Below the pieces are notes generated by a model. The model was not told the DNA's origin, made no database searches, and saw nothing but the letters and a program-made list of their open reading frames with translations. Positions 51,601-62,339 of a stretch of DNA of 64,000 bases are shown here, piece after piece. The stretch covers positions 8,122,001-8,186,000 of the forward strand of contig NC_068569.1 of the NCBI RefSeq assembly GCF_025698545.1, read 5' to 3'. A program made the position numbers and the translations under genes. Source of the stretch: Gossypium raimondii. Its lineage: Eukaryota > Streptophyta > Magnoliopsida > Malvales > Malvaceae. Positions within the stretch are counted from its first letter, which is position 1. Each line of letters starts with the position of its first letter.

Positions 51601-51947
51601 TACTCAGCAGTCTGATTGTTTCCGTCTTGCGAGTTAGTAGGAAGCTTGGTGCTCGGTCCAACATCCGAGTAATCCCGACCTCGAGATAAATTTTGGTGAT
51701 GTACTTTTGTTTTGATAATGTGGCATGTACCTAAGTGATATATAGGTTAAGTATAAGAGTTTTGTGATTGTGGTTTTAGAACGATGTTTAAATTGATTAT
51801 AAGTATGAAATGGAACTAATATGACATATTTGATTAAAGTATGCTATGTCTGTTATTTATTTGTGAATTAGTTATAAGTTATCCGATATGTCCGGTAATA
51901 CTCTATAACCCTGTTCCAGTGACGGTTTGGGGCTAGGGGGTGTTACA
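48668..51947. mobile_element. Solo LTR, Ty3/Gypsy (Tekay/Del-like), 3280 bp
   Basis: The fossil begins TGTAACAGCCC and ends GGGGTGTTACA. It is flanked by a perfect 5-bp duplication TAAAA (48663-48667 and 51948-51952). No gag-pol is present. Long LTRs with TGTAACA..TGTTACA ends and a CCGTCACTGGAACAGGGTTAT-like stretch just inside one end are typical of chromoviral Gypsy elements. A purine-rich segment after a TA repeat (49125-49230) and a chain of small hairpins (50617-50802) lie inside. Transcription orientation is not certain. Confidence 0.83.
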
Positions 51948-51952
51948 TAAAA

Positions 51953-52912
51953 TTACCTTGTATAAAAAAATTTTGAATTAATTTTAAAAAGAAATCATGG
52001 TCTACAAATGAAAACTAGATAAAATAGTTTAACTTTGAAAGTCCGTTACCGTTATGTGGAGGAAAACGCAAACAAAATTAAAATGCAAACAAAAAAGGAA
52101 TAAGAATTGAATGGAACAAAAACATTTATTAGATTTCAAATTTATATATAAACAATAGGCGATTATTAAATATATAATATAAACCTAAACTAGAAAACAT
52201 CCTTTGCTTTTAAACAATTGAGATAGTCATACTTATTCTATAAGCTAAATTACATATGTACCAAAAGGAAATTAATGAAATTCAAACTGCATAAATCCAA
52301 TCCAAAATCATAAATAGAAGCATCTCTATTTCTCAATCCCATTATTTTCCTACTAGTAGATAAGTAATTTTAGCTTACGGAAAATCTGCTAATCTGCAAA
52401 ATGTTGTACAAAGTAAAATAAAGGAAAATTAAATTAAAGTAAATTTTAAAAAGAAAATGTAAATGAAAGCTTATGGGAAAGGAAGCTAAGGTAAGCCAAA
52501 TTGATTTCAATGTCGATTGTTTTTGTAATAAAACAAAGCAAAAACAAAAAAGATGAGATTAAATGAAGAAACTAAGCTTGTGATCTCAGTAAACATTATA
52601 ATAAATTCATTAAACTCGAATCCCATGCAATTTCAAAATTCTGAGAACTTCATTTCCAGATATAAACATATAAACAAATGTTTACCGCTTAATTATTTGT
52701 TTGAATCATATATTAACAGAAAGCTAATTGACAAATTTCATTTCATAAAAGAAGAAGAAGAATAAGGAAATGAAGTTACCCGGATTAACCAGAAACAAAC
52801 AGACAAAAAATGGAAGGGATCCATTGTTAATGACTTCTTAAAAAATTCAAACATTTTAATCACAAAAAAAATTATCCCCCTCCCAAAAGCCTCTCTAGAG
52901 AACAGAGCACAC
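51953..52912. other. AT-rich DNA
   Basis: No gene is recognised. The frame at 52553-52765 lacks any family feature. Confidence 0.4.
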
Positions 52913-53126
52913 CTGATAGCTTATTTGTTCTTTCAGCAGACGCTCCGAAATTTAAGGCTGCTTTTCCACTACACAGCTGAAAATACACAAGAAAGTGATT
53001 AAGAATAATCCTAATAGGAGAAATGTACACCTCAAGGTTGCGTAGCACTGACCCGTTGTCTGGAGCTACCAGTGAGCTGTGGATACTTGAGTATGGTCCA
53101 GTCATACACAAAGTCAAACTGATATC
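52913..53126 (-). pseudogene. Casein kinase I (CKL-type) gene fragment, two exons
   Basis: The minus-strand exon 53126-53031, after a TTTGCAG acceptor, encodes GYQFDFVYDWTILKYPQ. This matches the end of the kinase domain of plant casein kinase 1-like proteins (GYQFDYVFDWTILKYPQ). A second exon 52976-52913 encodes LNFGASAERTNKLSG, like the start of the CKL tail. The gap between them has GT-AG ends but is only 54 bp, below the usual plant intron size, and the first exon meets a stop codon just before its donor. No other kinase exon is found within several kb on either side. It is a detached, dead gene fragment. Confidence 0.68.
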
Positions 53127-53779
53127 CTGCAAATAAAACCACCTCAGGAATCAAACAAGGCCATATGCATTCTACCATCATCCAAAGAATTATTTGCAAA
53201 TGATGTTTTCTCGTGATATTACAGGCAAGCAAACATATCATGTTTCCAACATCTTGAAAGCAAGCTAGAAAAGAATGAGCCTCAGACACGTTATTCATAT
53301 TGCTACAACGAACTGTGTTCACCACATGTTTCAAATGCATCAGAACAGGAGTTCAGACACATCTCGTTTTGTCCACTTTCGTTACTAAATAAATCCTTGT
53401 TCAATTTCAAGGTTTGTAAGTTACATACAGATATTGGGTGCATACAAATATAGCACAGCACCACCAATGTACATGCAGTTTATTATACAGTTAAATCACC
53501 CTAACACAAATGGAAGAAACCAGAAAGCAACCCAACTTTCAATTTCTTCCCACTATAATGCACAACACTTTATGGGTATTCAGTCATACTTTTGACAGTA
53601 ACAGCCTTGTTTAGACCTACAGAGATTAGGCCATTCATAACTTTGAAAACATTATTACCCAAAAATTAAAATAATTAACATAAAAATTCATATAAAGTTA
53701 TGAACAATTGAACATTAACGAATAAACAAACGGTTTACCTTAAATACGAATTTGTTGGGATTCGAGAATAAACAAACCC
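53127..53779. other. Flank of the casein kinase fragment
   Basis: The first part may be old intron sequence of the kinase gene. Nothing else is recognised. Confidence 0.35.
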
Positions 53780-54001
53780 TTAAATGTTTGATTCTGGAAT
53801 TGGGTAGAGGATCGGAGGTGGATCGGTGGAGGTCTTAACGGTGGAGGTGGATCAGTGATTCGGTGGTGGCCAAAAAAAATTTCCCCGAGGCCCGAAAACG
53901 GGCCTCATTTCTACCCAAGCCCATATTTCGGGCCTATATTTTTACTAGAACCCTCGCATATTTCGGGCCAAGCCGGGCCGCCCAGCCCATGGACATATCT
54001 A
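53780..54001 (-). mobile_element. Terminal piece of a hAT-like DNA element (right end only)
   Basis: On the minus strand from 54001, TAGATATGTCCATGGGCTGG is followed by runs of GGGCCCG-like motifs. This is the usual end style of a widespread plant hAT MITE with GC-rich sub-termini. The opposite end was not found. It stops abruptly at the start of retroelement-like DNA. Confidence 0.45.
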
Positions 54002-54002
54002 C

Positions 54003-56345
54003 TTTCCACTGGCTATGACAGCTAAGTTGAGGAATGATATCTCTTCCTTCGTACAAATGGACTTAGAGACCCTATATGATGCTTGAGAGAGGTATAAGGA
54101 TTTATTGAGAAAGTGCCCTCACCATGGGTTACCTCTATGGCTACAAGTTCAAACCTTCTACAACAGTTTAAATCCCACAACTAGGCAGTTAATCGATGTA
54201 GCAGTCGGTGGTACTCTGAACAATAAAACACCTGAAGATGCTTATGAGTTTATAAAAGGAGATGTCACTAAATAATTATCAATGGCAAGTCATGAGGACG
54301 AAGCTGACAAAAGCAGCCAGTGTTTTTAACTTAGATGCGGTCACCATGTTATCGAATTAGGTAGAAGTTTTAAATAAAAAACTGATGGTTTATGTGTTTC
54401 TGTGCAGGTACATTCGGTGATACAATGCGACGCTAATAGAGGTGAAATAAATAATTCAGAATATTTACCCTTCGGTCCTAGCATGGATGTAACACCCCTA
54501 ACCTGAATCCGTCGCCAGAACAGGGTTACGAAGCATTACCGAAATTTACAAATTTATTTCCAGACATTTCATTTCATCTAGCATTCATATTTGAAACCAA
54601 CCAAAATCAAAATATTAATGACCCAACGTTGGCTAAATTAACTTATACATGCCATTATAACTAGAATCAAATCATCCAAAATTACCGATAAAACCAATGG
54701 ATAGTGTGATATATCTCCGACAAGTTTCCAACCCAATTGAGCTTCCGATAATCTGTAAGGTAAATAAAAAAAAAAAATACGTAAGCAATGAATACTTAGT
54801 AAGCTCGTGTAGTCTTTAATCATATTAGTTCTTTTAAAATATGAAATCTATACAAATCAAGGATAACCCAATATTGATACCACAATACCCATGAAGCTAT
54901 ATTCATCAACTTACAAGGTAAATAAATCCACAGTATCACTTAAACATATTATCCCAAGCTTAGTAGGATTTTATATAACTTTAACTCTTGATAATTTCTT
55001 TATTTTCATTTGCATTTCTTTACTTTCCACGCTTGTTCCATATGCATGTCACACAAGTCATAAACATATCATTCAACCATGGTCACAAGCTAGTGCATTT
55101 ACCCAAAGCCTTTCCCGAACTGATCACATGATAAGTCATTTCATAAGAAAATTACTTAATTTAAACCTTAATACTTTTTCATGAGCAGTAGCATATTTTC
55201 ACTTAAATACTTACAAATTCAATGCATCATATAAATAATTATATTACCATTCAAGACAACTCCCGGTATTTTACCTTTCGAAGAACAACTTACGGATATG
55301 AGTACATCATTTTCAGAAGCCCGAAGGCTGAACTTAAGCTCATAAGAGCTAAACAGATAGTAAACACGAAAGTCAGCAATAAATTCTGAACCTCGGTTTA
55401 CTTGGGTAATTTGCCGTCAATTCATCCTTTACATTTGTAATGCCATAACCCAGTTATGGTCTTATCCGTCAATTCATCCTTTGGCACAGAACGATTGTAC
55501 TCAATCCCGTGTTCAATCCAAACTGGGTATTAAATTCGATAATATATTTCCAATAATAATTCAATTCCATGTTTTCTACTACCCTTATTATTTTTCATAT
55601 TTATCCCGTTGAATTTCTCATAAATTTCGATGGATTTTCAGAGGTACACTTTTGTGTACAAGTCCTGGTCCGTTAATTCATATTCATGTGAGCACATTTC
55701 CATTTCAGAGAGCACACTCCCACGAATCTCATCTTTACAGCTGGATTACCAGTCCAGACTAAATCCCCTGCAATGACAATTACTCTAATGAGCTTGGATA
55801 ATTGAGTGGAGTTGCATGCAATCTTAGAAATATAGGATGAAATAAATCTACCGGATTAGAGTCAAATCTAATAGGGGAATCCATAGATCGAGTTAATGCG
55901 ACAATAGGGGTTTTTAATTAGAAAGAGATTTCAATTAACCAACCTAGTGTCAGTTGTTCTTACTCTCGAAAGAGATATTAACATAATTTAGGAATTTCTA
56001 CGGATTAAGACACAAGTGAATAAATCGTTTAATTCAGATTCAGAATAATAAATGAAGTCTAGGTGGATTCTTTCCTTGGTATTGTCTTTTTCTTTGGTAT
56101 CTTCGATTATTTCCTATTTCATTTTCTGTCGCGTTCTTAGTTAATTTAGATTAGTAAATTTAGATTAAAAAAATCATATCAATTTATCGGCTAAATAATA
56201 GAAAAATAGTAATTACTAGTACTTTTAGTCCTCGTGGATACGATATTCCTTACTCACCATAGCTATACTATTGTTCGATAGGTGCGATTGCTTTTGTCGT
56301 AATTATATTTAGTTTAGTGACCATCAATCTTGAATATAGATTAAT
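54003..56345 (+). mobile_element. Ty3/Gypsy (Athila/Tat-like) fossil interrupted by another LTR
   Basis: A gag-like coding remnant lies at about 54010-54290 (recognisable LQVQTFYNSLNP and TRQLIDVAVGGTL). At about 55780-56345 is a non-coding stretch ending near CCTCGTGGATACGATATTCC and ATAGGTGCGATTGC, as seen at Athila-like LTR ends in cotton. A second, Tekay-type LTR fragment sits between them. The element is broken and lacks pol. Confidence 0.6.
54488..55775. mobile_element. Truncated Tekay-like LTR nested in the Gypsy fossil
   Basis: It starts TGTAACACCCCTAACC and then CCGTCGCCAGAACAGGGTTA. This is the reverse-complement counterpart of the end of the solo LTR at 48668-51947, so the two belong to related families in opposite orientation. 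The other end is lost or worn; the border near 55775 is approximate. Confidence 0.55.
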
Positions 56346-57015
56346 TATGAAAATGAAAAATACGGAATACAGAGTAAATTTAGATCCCCACATACACAAC
56401 AATTAGGATGATAACAAATGTGGATTAGAGTAAAATAAATTTATAAAAAAATGACAATTTTTTAACTACTAACCCATGTTTCAAATCTTAAACTACAACC
56501 AAAATTAATTATTATAAATATTAAATTAAATAATTAACTTCTGATTTAACCTCGTAGAAACTTAGAACATCAGTGCTCCTGATTGCCATTCGATTCAAGT
56601 CTTTGTTCGTGGAAAAGTAGGCAAGAGAATAAGGTTCGGAAATTTAAAATTAGGTTCGGAGGAATGGGGAGCCACTAAACAGCCTTTCTAGGCTTTTTGG
56701 CGCTTTGCTTTGGGAAGCCGTTAGATTTCTCATGCCGCCTATCTTATCTTCTTTTACTTAACCACTTTGCCTTTACTTCTTTGCTTTTTCTTTTGTTTTT
56801 TCTCTTTATTTCCCTCTCCGTTCGTTTCATTTAATCTTTCCCTTATTCTCTGGGAATCCAATCTTTTGTCTCACATTCAAACTAGACTTCAAATTTTGCT
56901 TCTTTATTCTTCATTCTAGAGAATAAAGTTGGCCCGCTTCCTGGTTAAAACCCCCTTTTTTCGTTAAATTGGTCTTGTTTAACATAGCGAGTTTTAGGGG
57001 TTTCTGGGTTGCAGG
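56346..57015 (+). promoter_or_regulatory. Upstream region and 5' leader of the shugoshin gene
   Basis: AT-rich DNA precedes a pyrimidine-rich stretch at about 56750-56930 that looks like a plant 5' leader. No clear TATA box is assigned. Confidence 0.35.
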
Positions 57016-58541
57016 ATGGGGGGCGAAAGAATGGCGAAAAGATCATCTTTAGGGAGCTTAATGAGGAAGAGATTGTCTGATATCACCAATACACAGTCAC
57101 AGCCAAAGCCTTCAAACCAAGAGGAAAAGCCTCAACAAATTCCTCCTGCTGCTGAAGACTACATTAATCAGTTAATTAAGGTATTTTCTTATCCGGGTCT
57201 TGTTTACTTTTTTATCTTCTTTTTACTCATTGTGTAACGTTCGTTTAACTTTGGGTTACTCTTTTATTTTTTCTTTAATGGAGTTGTTTACATTTGAACC
57301 AGGAAAAGATGACATTGATTGAACTCGTTGAGGAGAGAAAGTATCCTTTTTTATGTTCCACCAAGTCCTAAAGTTTTTTTCCCCAGTCTTCTGACATTAA
57401 ATGATTGGTAGAAAACATTTGTTTTCCTTCATTTTAATTTAACAGTAAGATTATTGAGCTAAGTGGAACTGAGTTGCAGAATCTGAGAACTAGTTTGCAA
57501 AAATTACAGCTACAGAATTGGAACCTTGCTCAATCCAATAGTCAAATATTAGCGGTCTGTTGCCTCTCTTGATTTTTCCAAGTATGATTTCATTTATCAA
57601 GTGTTTACTTGCTATATTATTAGTATTGATTTCCTTTTTCTGGTTTTTCAGGAGCTTAATTTAGGGAGAGATCGGGTACATTTGTTGGGAAAAAAAACTG
57701 CTTTATGACTTGCTCCTGTATTGAACCTATTCATTTCAATCTGGATAATTGGGTTTCAATCTTTTTCAGGTGAAAGCGCTACAACATGAGCTTGTATGCA
57801 AGGATGCTTTACTTAAAGCTAAGAACCTGGAAAGAAAGGTGAAATTTAATCTTGCTATTATTTGTTAGAATTTGAGCCATTTTAGGCTCTAACGAAATTT
57901 ACCCTTTTGTGAGAGCAGGGGAAAGCGGATATCAACGGTCAAAATACTGACCACGCAGCTGAGGACGATGACAAGGCTTGTACCCGCAACAGAAGGCGCA
58001 ATGCTAGAAGTCAATGTAATCTTTTAGCATTCTTAGATGATCGATCGGCTTGAAATTTCCCAATACTTGCATTTTTAATTTTAATCTAAAATCTGTCGGA
58101 TTGTAGCTATGGGCCCTTTAACCACAAGCAGAAGAAGTGGAGATAAAGAGAAGGCTGAAAATAAAAGGTCAGCTAATAGTATTCACATGATGGATTAGGT
58201 TCCTACTTCAAACATAGAAAACCAAGTTTTGCTTAATCAATCTCATTTTCTACTTCATACGATGTAGGCGTTGTTTGAGACGTCGAACTGCTAGGTTTAA
58301 ATCCCAAGAGGCAGAGAATCTATTTGAGATTGATGACCTCGACTATGTGGGCGCTCAACCTGATACTCCGATGCATGAATTAGCAGCTTCATCTCTCAGC
58401 ATGGAAGAAGCTTGTAGTAACCCAAGAGCTGAAAACAGAAGTTCGATCGCTGCAAGGCCATTACCATTACGCAAAGCAGTCGAGAAAGTGCAGTCATACA
58501 AGGAAGTTCCACTTAATATCAAAATGCGGAGAAATGAGTGA
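57016..58541 (+). CDS. SGO1: Shugoshin, centromeric cohesin protector
   Basis: Eight exons (57016-57180, 57303-57340, 57446-57554, 57652-57675, 57770-57838, 57919-58015, 58107-58167, 58268-58541) join in phase to give 278 residues. Shugoshin recruits PP2A to shield REC8 cohesin at centromeres in meiosis I. The N-terminal coiled coil (about residues 43-125) contains the family segment NKIIELSGTELQNLR, which is built across an exon join. The C-terminal basic SGO motif is KAVEKVQSYKEVPLN followed by KMRR. Both landmarks make the call firm. The length is within the short plant SGO range. Plants have SGO1 and SGO2 and the symbol is tentative. A second Met five codons downstream is an alternative start. 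Confidence 0.94.
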
Positions 58542-60240
58542 ACATCAACAACCAACCGCTTCATCCATCTGATTTAATACTTGTAACCTATGTATCTATC
58601 CCTACAAGCTGTTGTTGATTCCAAACATCTAGTTGACTGCAGGATTGTAAAAGAAACAAAATGTGGCATTTTGAAGCAAGTTTTTGTAATCAATTTCTCC
58701 AAGGATCCGACAATCCTTTTTCACTCCATTTGGGATTTGTTTGTGTTTTTCCATTTTTGGATTTGATTGGCCCAGTTCGAAACCTAGGCCTTTGCATTCC
58801 CCATTCTCCATTGGGCTTCTGTTCAAATGCTTCTGGCTCCAATCTATTTCATTTTCTATATCAGATCCAGTTCAAATGAGATTTGGTTTTACTTCAATCT
58901 TTATTCTTTAATATGTTAGAATTTTTTTTAGCAAGTAATAATTAGGTATAATAAAATATTAAAAAAATAAATATTTTAGAGAAAAGATATATAACAATAT
59001 TTTAAAGGTGATTGTGGAATAAAAAAAATATAAGGAATGATTATTTTAGTTATTTATAAGGTGGGAGTGTGTAATTGTTTTAAAATTAGTGAAATTTTAG
59101 AATAAAATGGTTTAGCTTCTTTATAAATTATATAAAATACTAAAATAGGGATGATGCTTTATAAAATTAACTAATCCATATGTTTATACATGGGACAGAC
59201 ACCATATAAAATATTAAATATTTGTATATGTTTGTTGTTCTACTTTATATTAAATTCGTGACCATATCATTTATAAGTGGGTATTTACCAAATTCGTAAC
59301 TAATACTTGATACGATATTATAGAATAATAACAAAACCGTGTGGGACCCACACCTTTCTCCCTCTTTTTTTAAACATTTTTCTATTGTATTTAAAGGTAT
59401 GATGGATCCCAATTTTGTCGATGGAACGCAACCCCATGTTACCATTCAATATAACCGTGGAAATTAAACATAGATTAATTGAAAAAATAAATAAAAGTAG
59501 CATACCCTCATGATTATATTACTTAATTAAGGCTACTTTGAAATGACATTCAGGTAAGGGGACAAAATGGGCCGTCGTTTTAATTAGACTTTTGAGACCC
59601 AAACCGCGTCACCTCACCCGACCGTTCGGACTTGTTTTTAATATTTCAATAACATTGAAATAAAATATCAAAAAATATTTAATATGTTGTGAATAGAATT
59701 TTGAGAAAGTGTCCAATAAAACATGGATACGTAGTTTTTAGATTTTATTAAAATACTTTTTTTTAAACAGATGCATGATAATTTTATAAGCTTACTTCTA
59801 AAGTTTTTAGAGTTCACAAATAGGGTAGAGATTGACAAGTTATAGTAAAATATAAAAATAAAAAATGCATCAACTCTTTTAAAACTACTTAAGAATAAAA
59901 TAAAATACGTGATTAATGTATCAAATATTAACACTGAAAATAAATATATAAAACACATAATAATTTTTAAAATTTACTTGTGAAATTAAAAATTATACTA
60001 TCAATTTAAATAAATCCTCAAAAAGTTATTTGTGCAACTTCTCTTGTTTTGGAAATTGATATATTTAATACCTTACGTGACTTAATTTTCACTTGTCATT
60101 GTTTGATAATACGAATCAACTAGTATAAGTGGAATTTTAAATAATTCTCTATCTTTTTTTTTTATACAAGGGAGGAGGTTATTTAGATTTAATTTTTTTA
60201 AATATTAATCTCATTATAGATTGTTATTATATTTATTATT
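58542..60240. other. Intergenic region 3' of shugoshin
   Basis: The 3' flank to about 58900 is of gene-like composition, followed by AT-rich DNA. No gene is recognised. Confidence 0.4.
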
Positions 60241-60376
60241 TTTTATACTAGAAGTAGAACGAACTACTAATAGCCCCTCCCTAAACCTTAAATAGGAGGA
60301 TAATGTGTTTCAATGCACTTAAACCCACGTCCTACACTGGCAACAATATCAATGCCAATCGAGCTAAAACTCAATC
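60241..60376 (-). mobile_element. tRNA-derived SINE
   Basis: On the minus strand an A box (TAGCTCGATTGGCATTG, about 60365-60349) and a B box (GTGGGTTTAAGTGC, about 60329-60316) are spaced as in a tRNA promoter. They are followed by a body with CATTATCCTCCTATTTAAGG and AGGGGCTATTAGTAGTTC, then an A-rich tail near 60237. This is a style seen in cotton-family SINEs. Confidence 0.65.
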
Positions 60377-60539
60377 ATTTAGGTTTAAATCTCTAATTTG
60401 GTTTCAATTGATTTCGATGAAGAATTCAAGAGAATAACAAATATATGAAGTAGGATATAGTTACGTGCATGAATGGTGTTGTAATATGAGTTGACTTCCT
60501 AATTCTGGTATAACTCTACTAGGCTACTCTTACTTTTGA

Positions 60540-60786
60540 CTTTCAGCCCAACACAGTGGCTACCGCTCACCAGGCGCACTGGCGAACCCCCAGCTCGTCA
60601 GGTCTACTGGTGATTACAGTTTGCTTAGTCTTCTGACGAATACCAGCTCGTCCAGCCTTCTACCAAACACCAACTCACCATGTCTCGTGGGGAACTTCAA
60701 CTCGCCAACCTTACAGGTGTACACTAGCTCGCCAAAACTAGGTTCGCCAAGCCTAAACTTCTAGACCCTACTGTGGAATGTTACAA
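60540..60786. repeat. GC-richer block of degenerate CTCGCCA repeats ending in TGTTACA
   Basis: Within AT-rich DNA, about 240 bp carry short irregular repeats such as CAGCTCGTC, CAACTCGCCAA, TAGCTCGCCAA and GTTCGCCAA every 20-35 bp. The block stops at TGTTACA, an LTR-like end. No partner end was proved. It may be the rim of an LTR fossil. Confidence 0.45.
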
Positions 60787-62209
60787 ATTTACATCACAGA
60801 TCACTCTAAAATAGCGTTATTTTTTTGGCCCTCTAACTTTTTTTATCAATTTAGTCACTCTTATTAATATAATTGCTCAAATTAATCATTATAGTTAAAA
60901 ATTATGTTAATCCACTAATAGATTGCTAATGTGATTTTTTTTTTTTACTTTTGATTAAGGCTAAGACTTTTCTATAATTAATCCAAAATATTTTTTTATT
61001 TATAATATAAAACCACCGATATTCTAGCCTTATAAGTTTGTGAAATATCAAAACTTTGATTTAAGTTTGTTTTTCTAATAAGTTGTTATTTTTTTTTATT
61101 TTGTAGTTTTTTTTTATTTTTGAAGAATGGTTGCAATTTTTTTTTCTGAATACAATCCTCCCAGCCTAACCCCCAAGTACACCATGGTCGGATAGGTGTT
61201 AAATAGACATAGATTGATTTTACAATTTTATAGAAATCTCACAATTGACAATACCCTAGATAATTCCCAAAACACCATCTCTTGTTCTTTTTGAAGATCC
61301 TCTCTGTGCGAATAAAATGAATATATTTAATTGATTCATAAATTAACATGACAATCTTTACTGAGTTTTAAATTTAAAATCACATCTTCTGAAAAATCTC
61401 AAATTAATCTTTAAATATCATGTCAACGCTAAACTCCTCATCAATCACAACTATGTATTATTAATTTTCAATGATGCACGAATCCGGTTTTAAGTTATCA
61501 TATTCAACTTTGTACTTATGGTTAGTGATTATAAAATTTTCGATTTTCAAGCAAAAATTTTCAATCAACTATGTTAAGGATAAATTTTATTTTATTTTAC
61601 TTTCGGTTTTCAAAGGTGAAAAGGGTTTATAGCATGTGTTTAACGATAGTGACTAATTTAAAAATTATATTAATTAAAAAACTAAATTAACAAAAATTTA
61701 AAATAATCAAAATAAAAGCGATGTGACTTACACAATGAAATTTACAAACATACAATTTTTTCACCTCAAGCCAAGCAAGTCAACAACTAACAAATTAAGA
61801 TATAAGTGAAGGAAGTTGATATCAAATTTGAAATAAAAAGTTAAATATTTTAAGGTTTCTTTATTATGATTAAAATAATGTATTGCTAGCAAATTTCTCC
61901 TTCTTTTAAAGAAAATGTTCCTCAAGAGTCAAAATATGAAATAATGAAATTAAGCATGTTCCATAAAATATAACACAAAACGAAAAAGGAGACATGTTTC
62001 TTGACACAAAACAGAAGCTAGATAACTTTTGGAAAATTCTTAATATTTATGTAGGAAAATATAGTAAGTTTACTCAATAATTCAGGTAGCGTATTAAAAT
62101 ATGAGTTATTACCTTTGATGGGGTGGCAATTCACATTTTATGTCTAAATAAAAAAATTAAAGTTTAAATTTTAGAGATAATATTATTGAGAGAAATAGTC
62201 ATATTTTTT
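60787..62209. other. AT-rich DNA
   Basis: Worn repeat-like DNA; no gene or clear border is seen. Confidence 0.4.
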
Positions 62210-62224
62210 TGTTTTTGTAAATTA

Positions 62225-62328
62225 TAACAGATGGGCAAAGCCCTAATAGTAACGTGATTTAGCTCGACTCGAACTCAGATCACATTTAAAGCGATGAATA
62301 CCTTGATCATCAAGCCAACACGCGGAGT
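62225..62328 (-). mobile_element. tRNA-derived SINE head (fragment)
   Basis: The minus strand has an A-box-like TGGCTTGATGATCAAGG (62317-62301) and a B-box-like GAGTTCGAGTC (62275-62265) at tRNA-like spacing. A T-rich stretch on the plus strand just upstream of the fragment (about 62206-62212) would be its A-rich tail. The sequence differs from the SINE at 60241-60376. Confidence 0.45.
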
Positions 62329-62339
62329 TCAAGTAGTCA

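Noticed and set aside
59416-60786. Possible LTR from TGTCGATGG to TGTTACA with AATTT flanks
   Set aside because: The 5-bp match is AT-rich and likely chance, and the start lacks the usual family look; only the right-hand block is reported.
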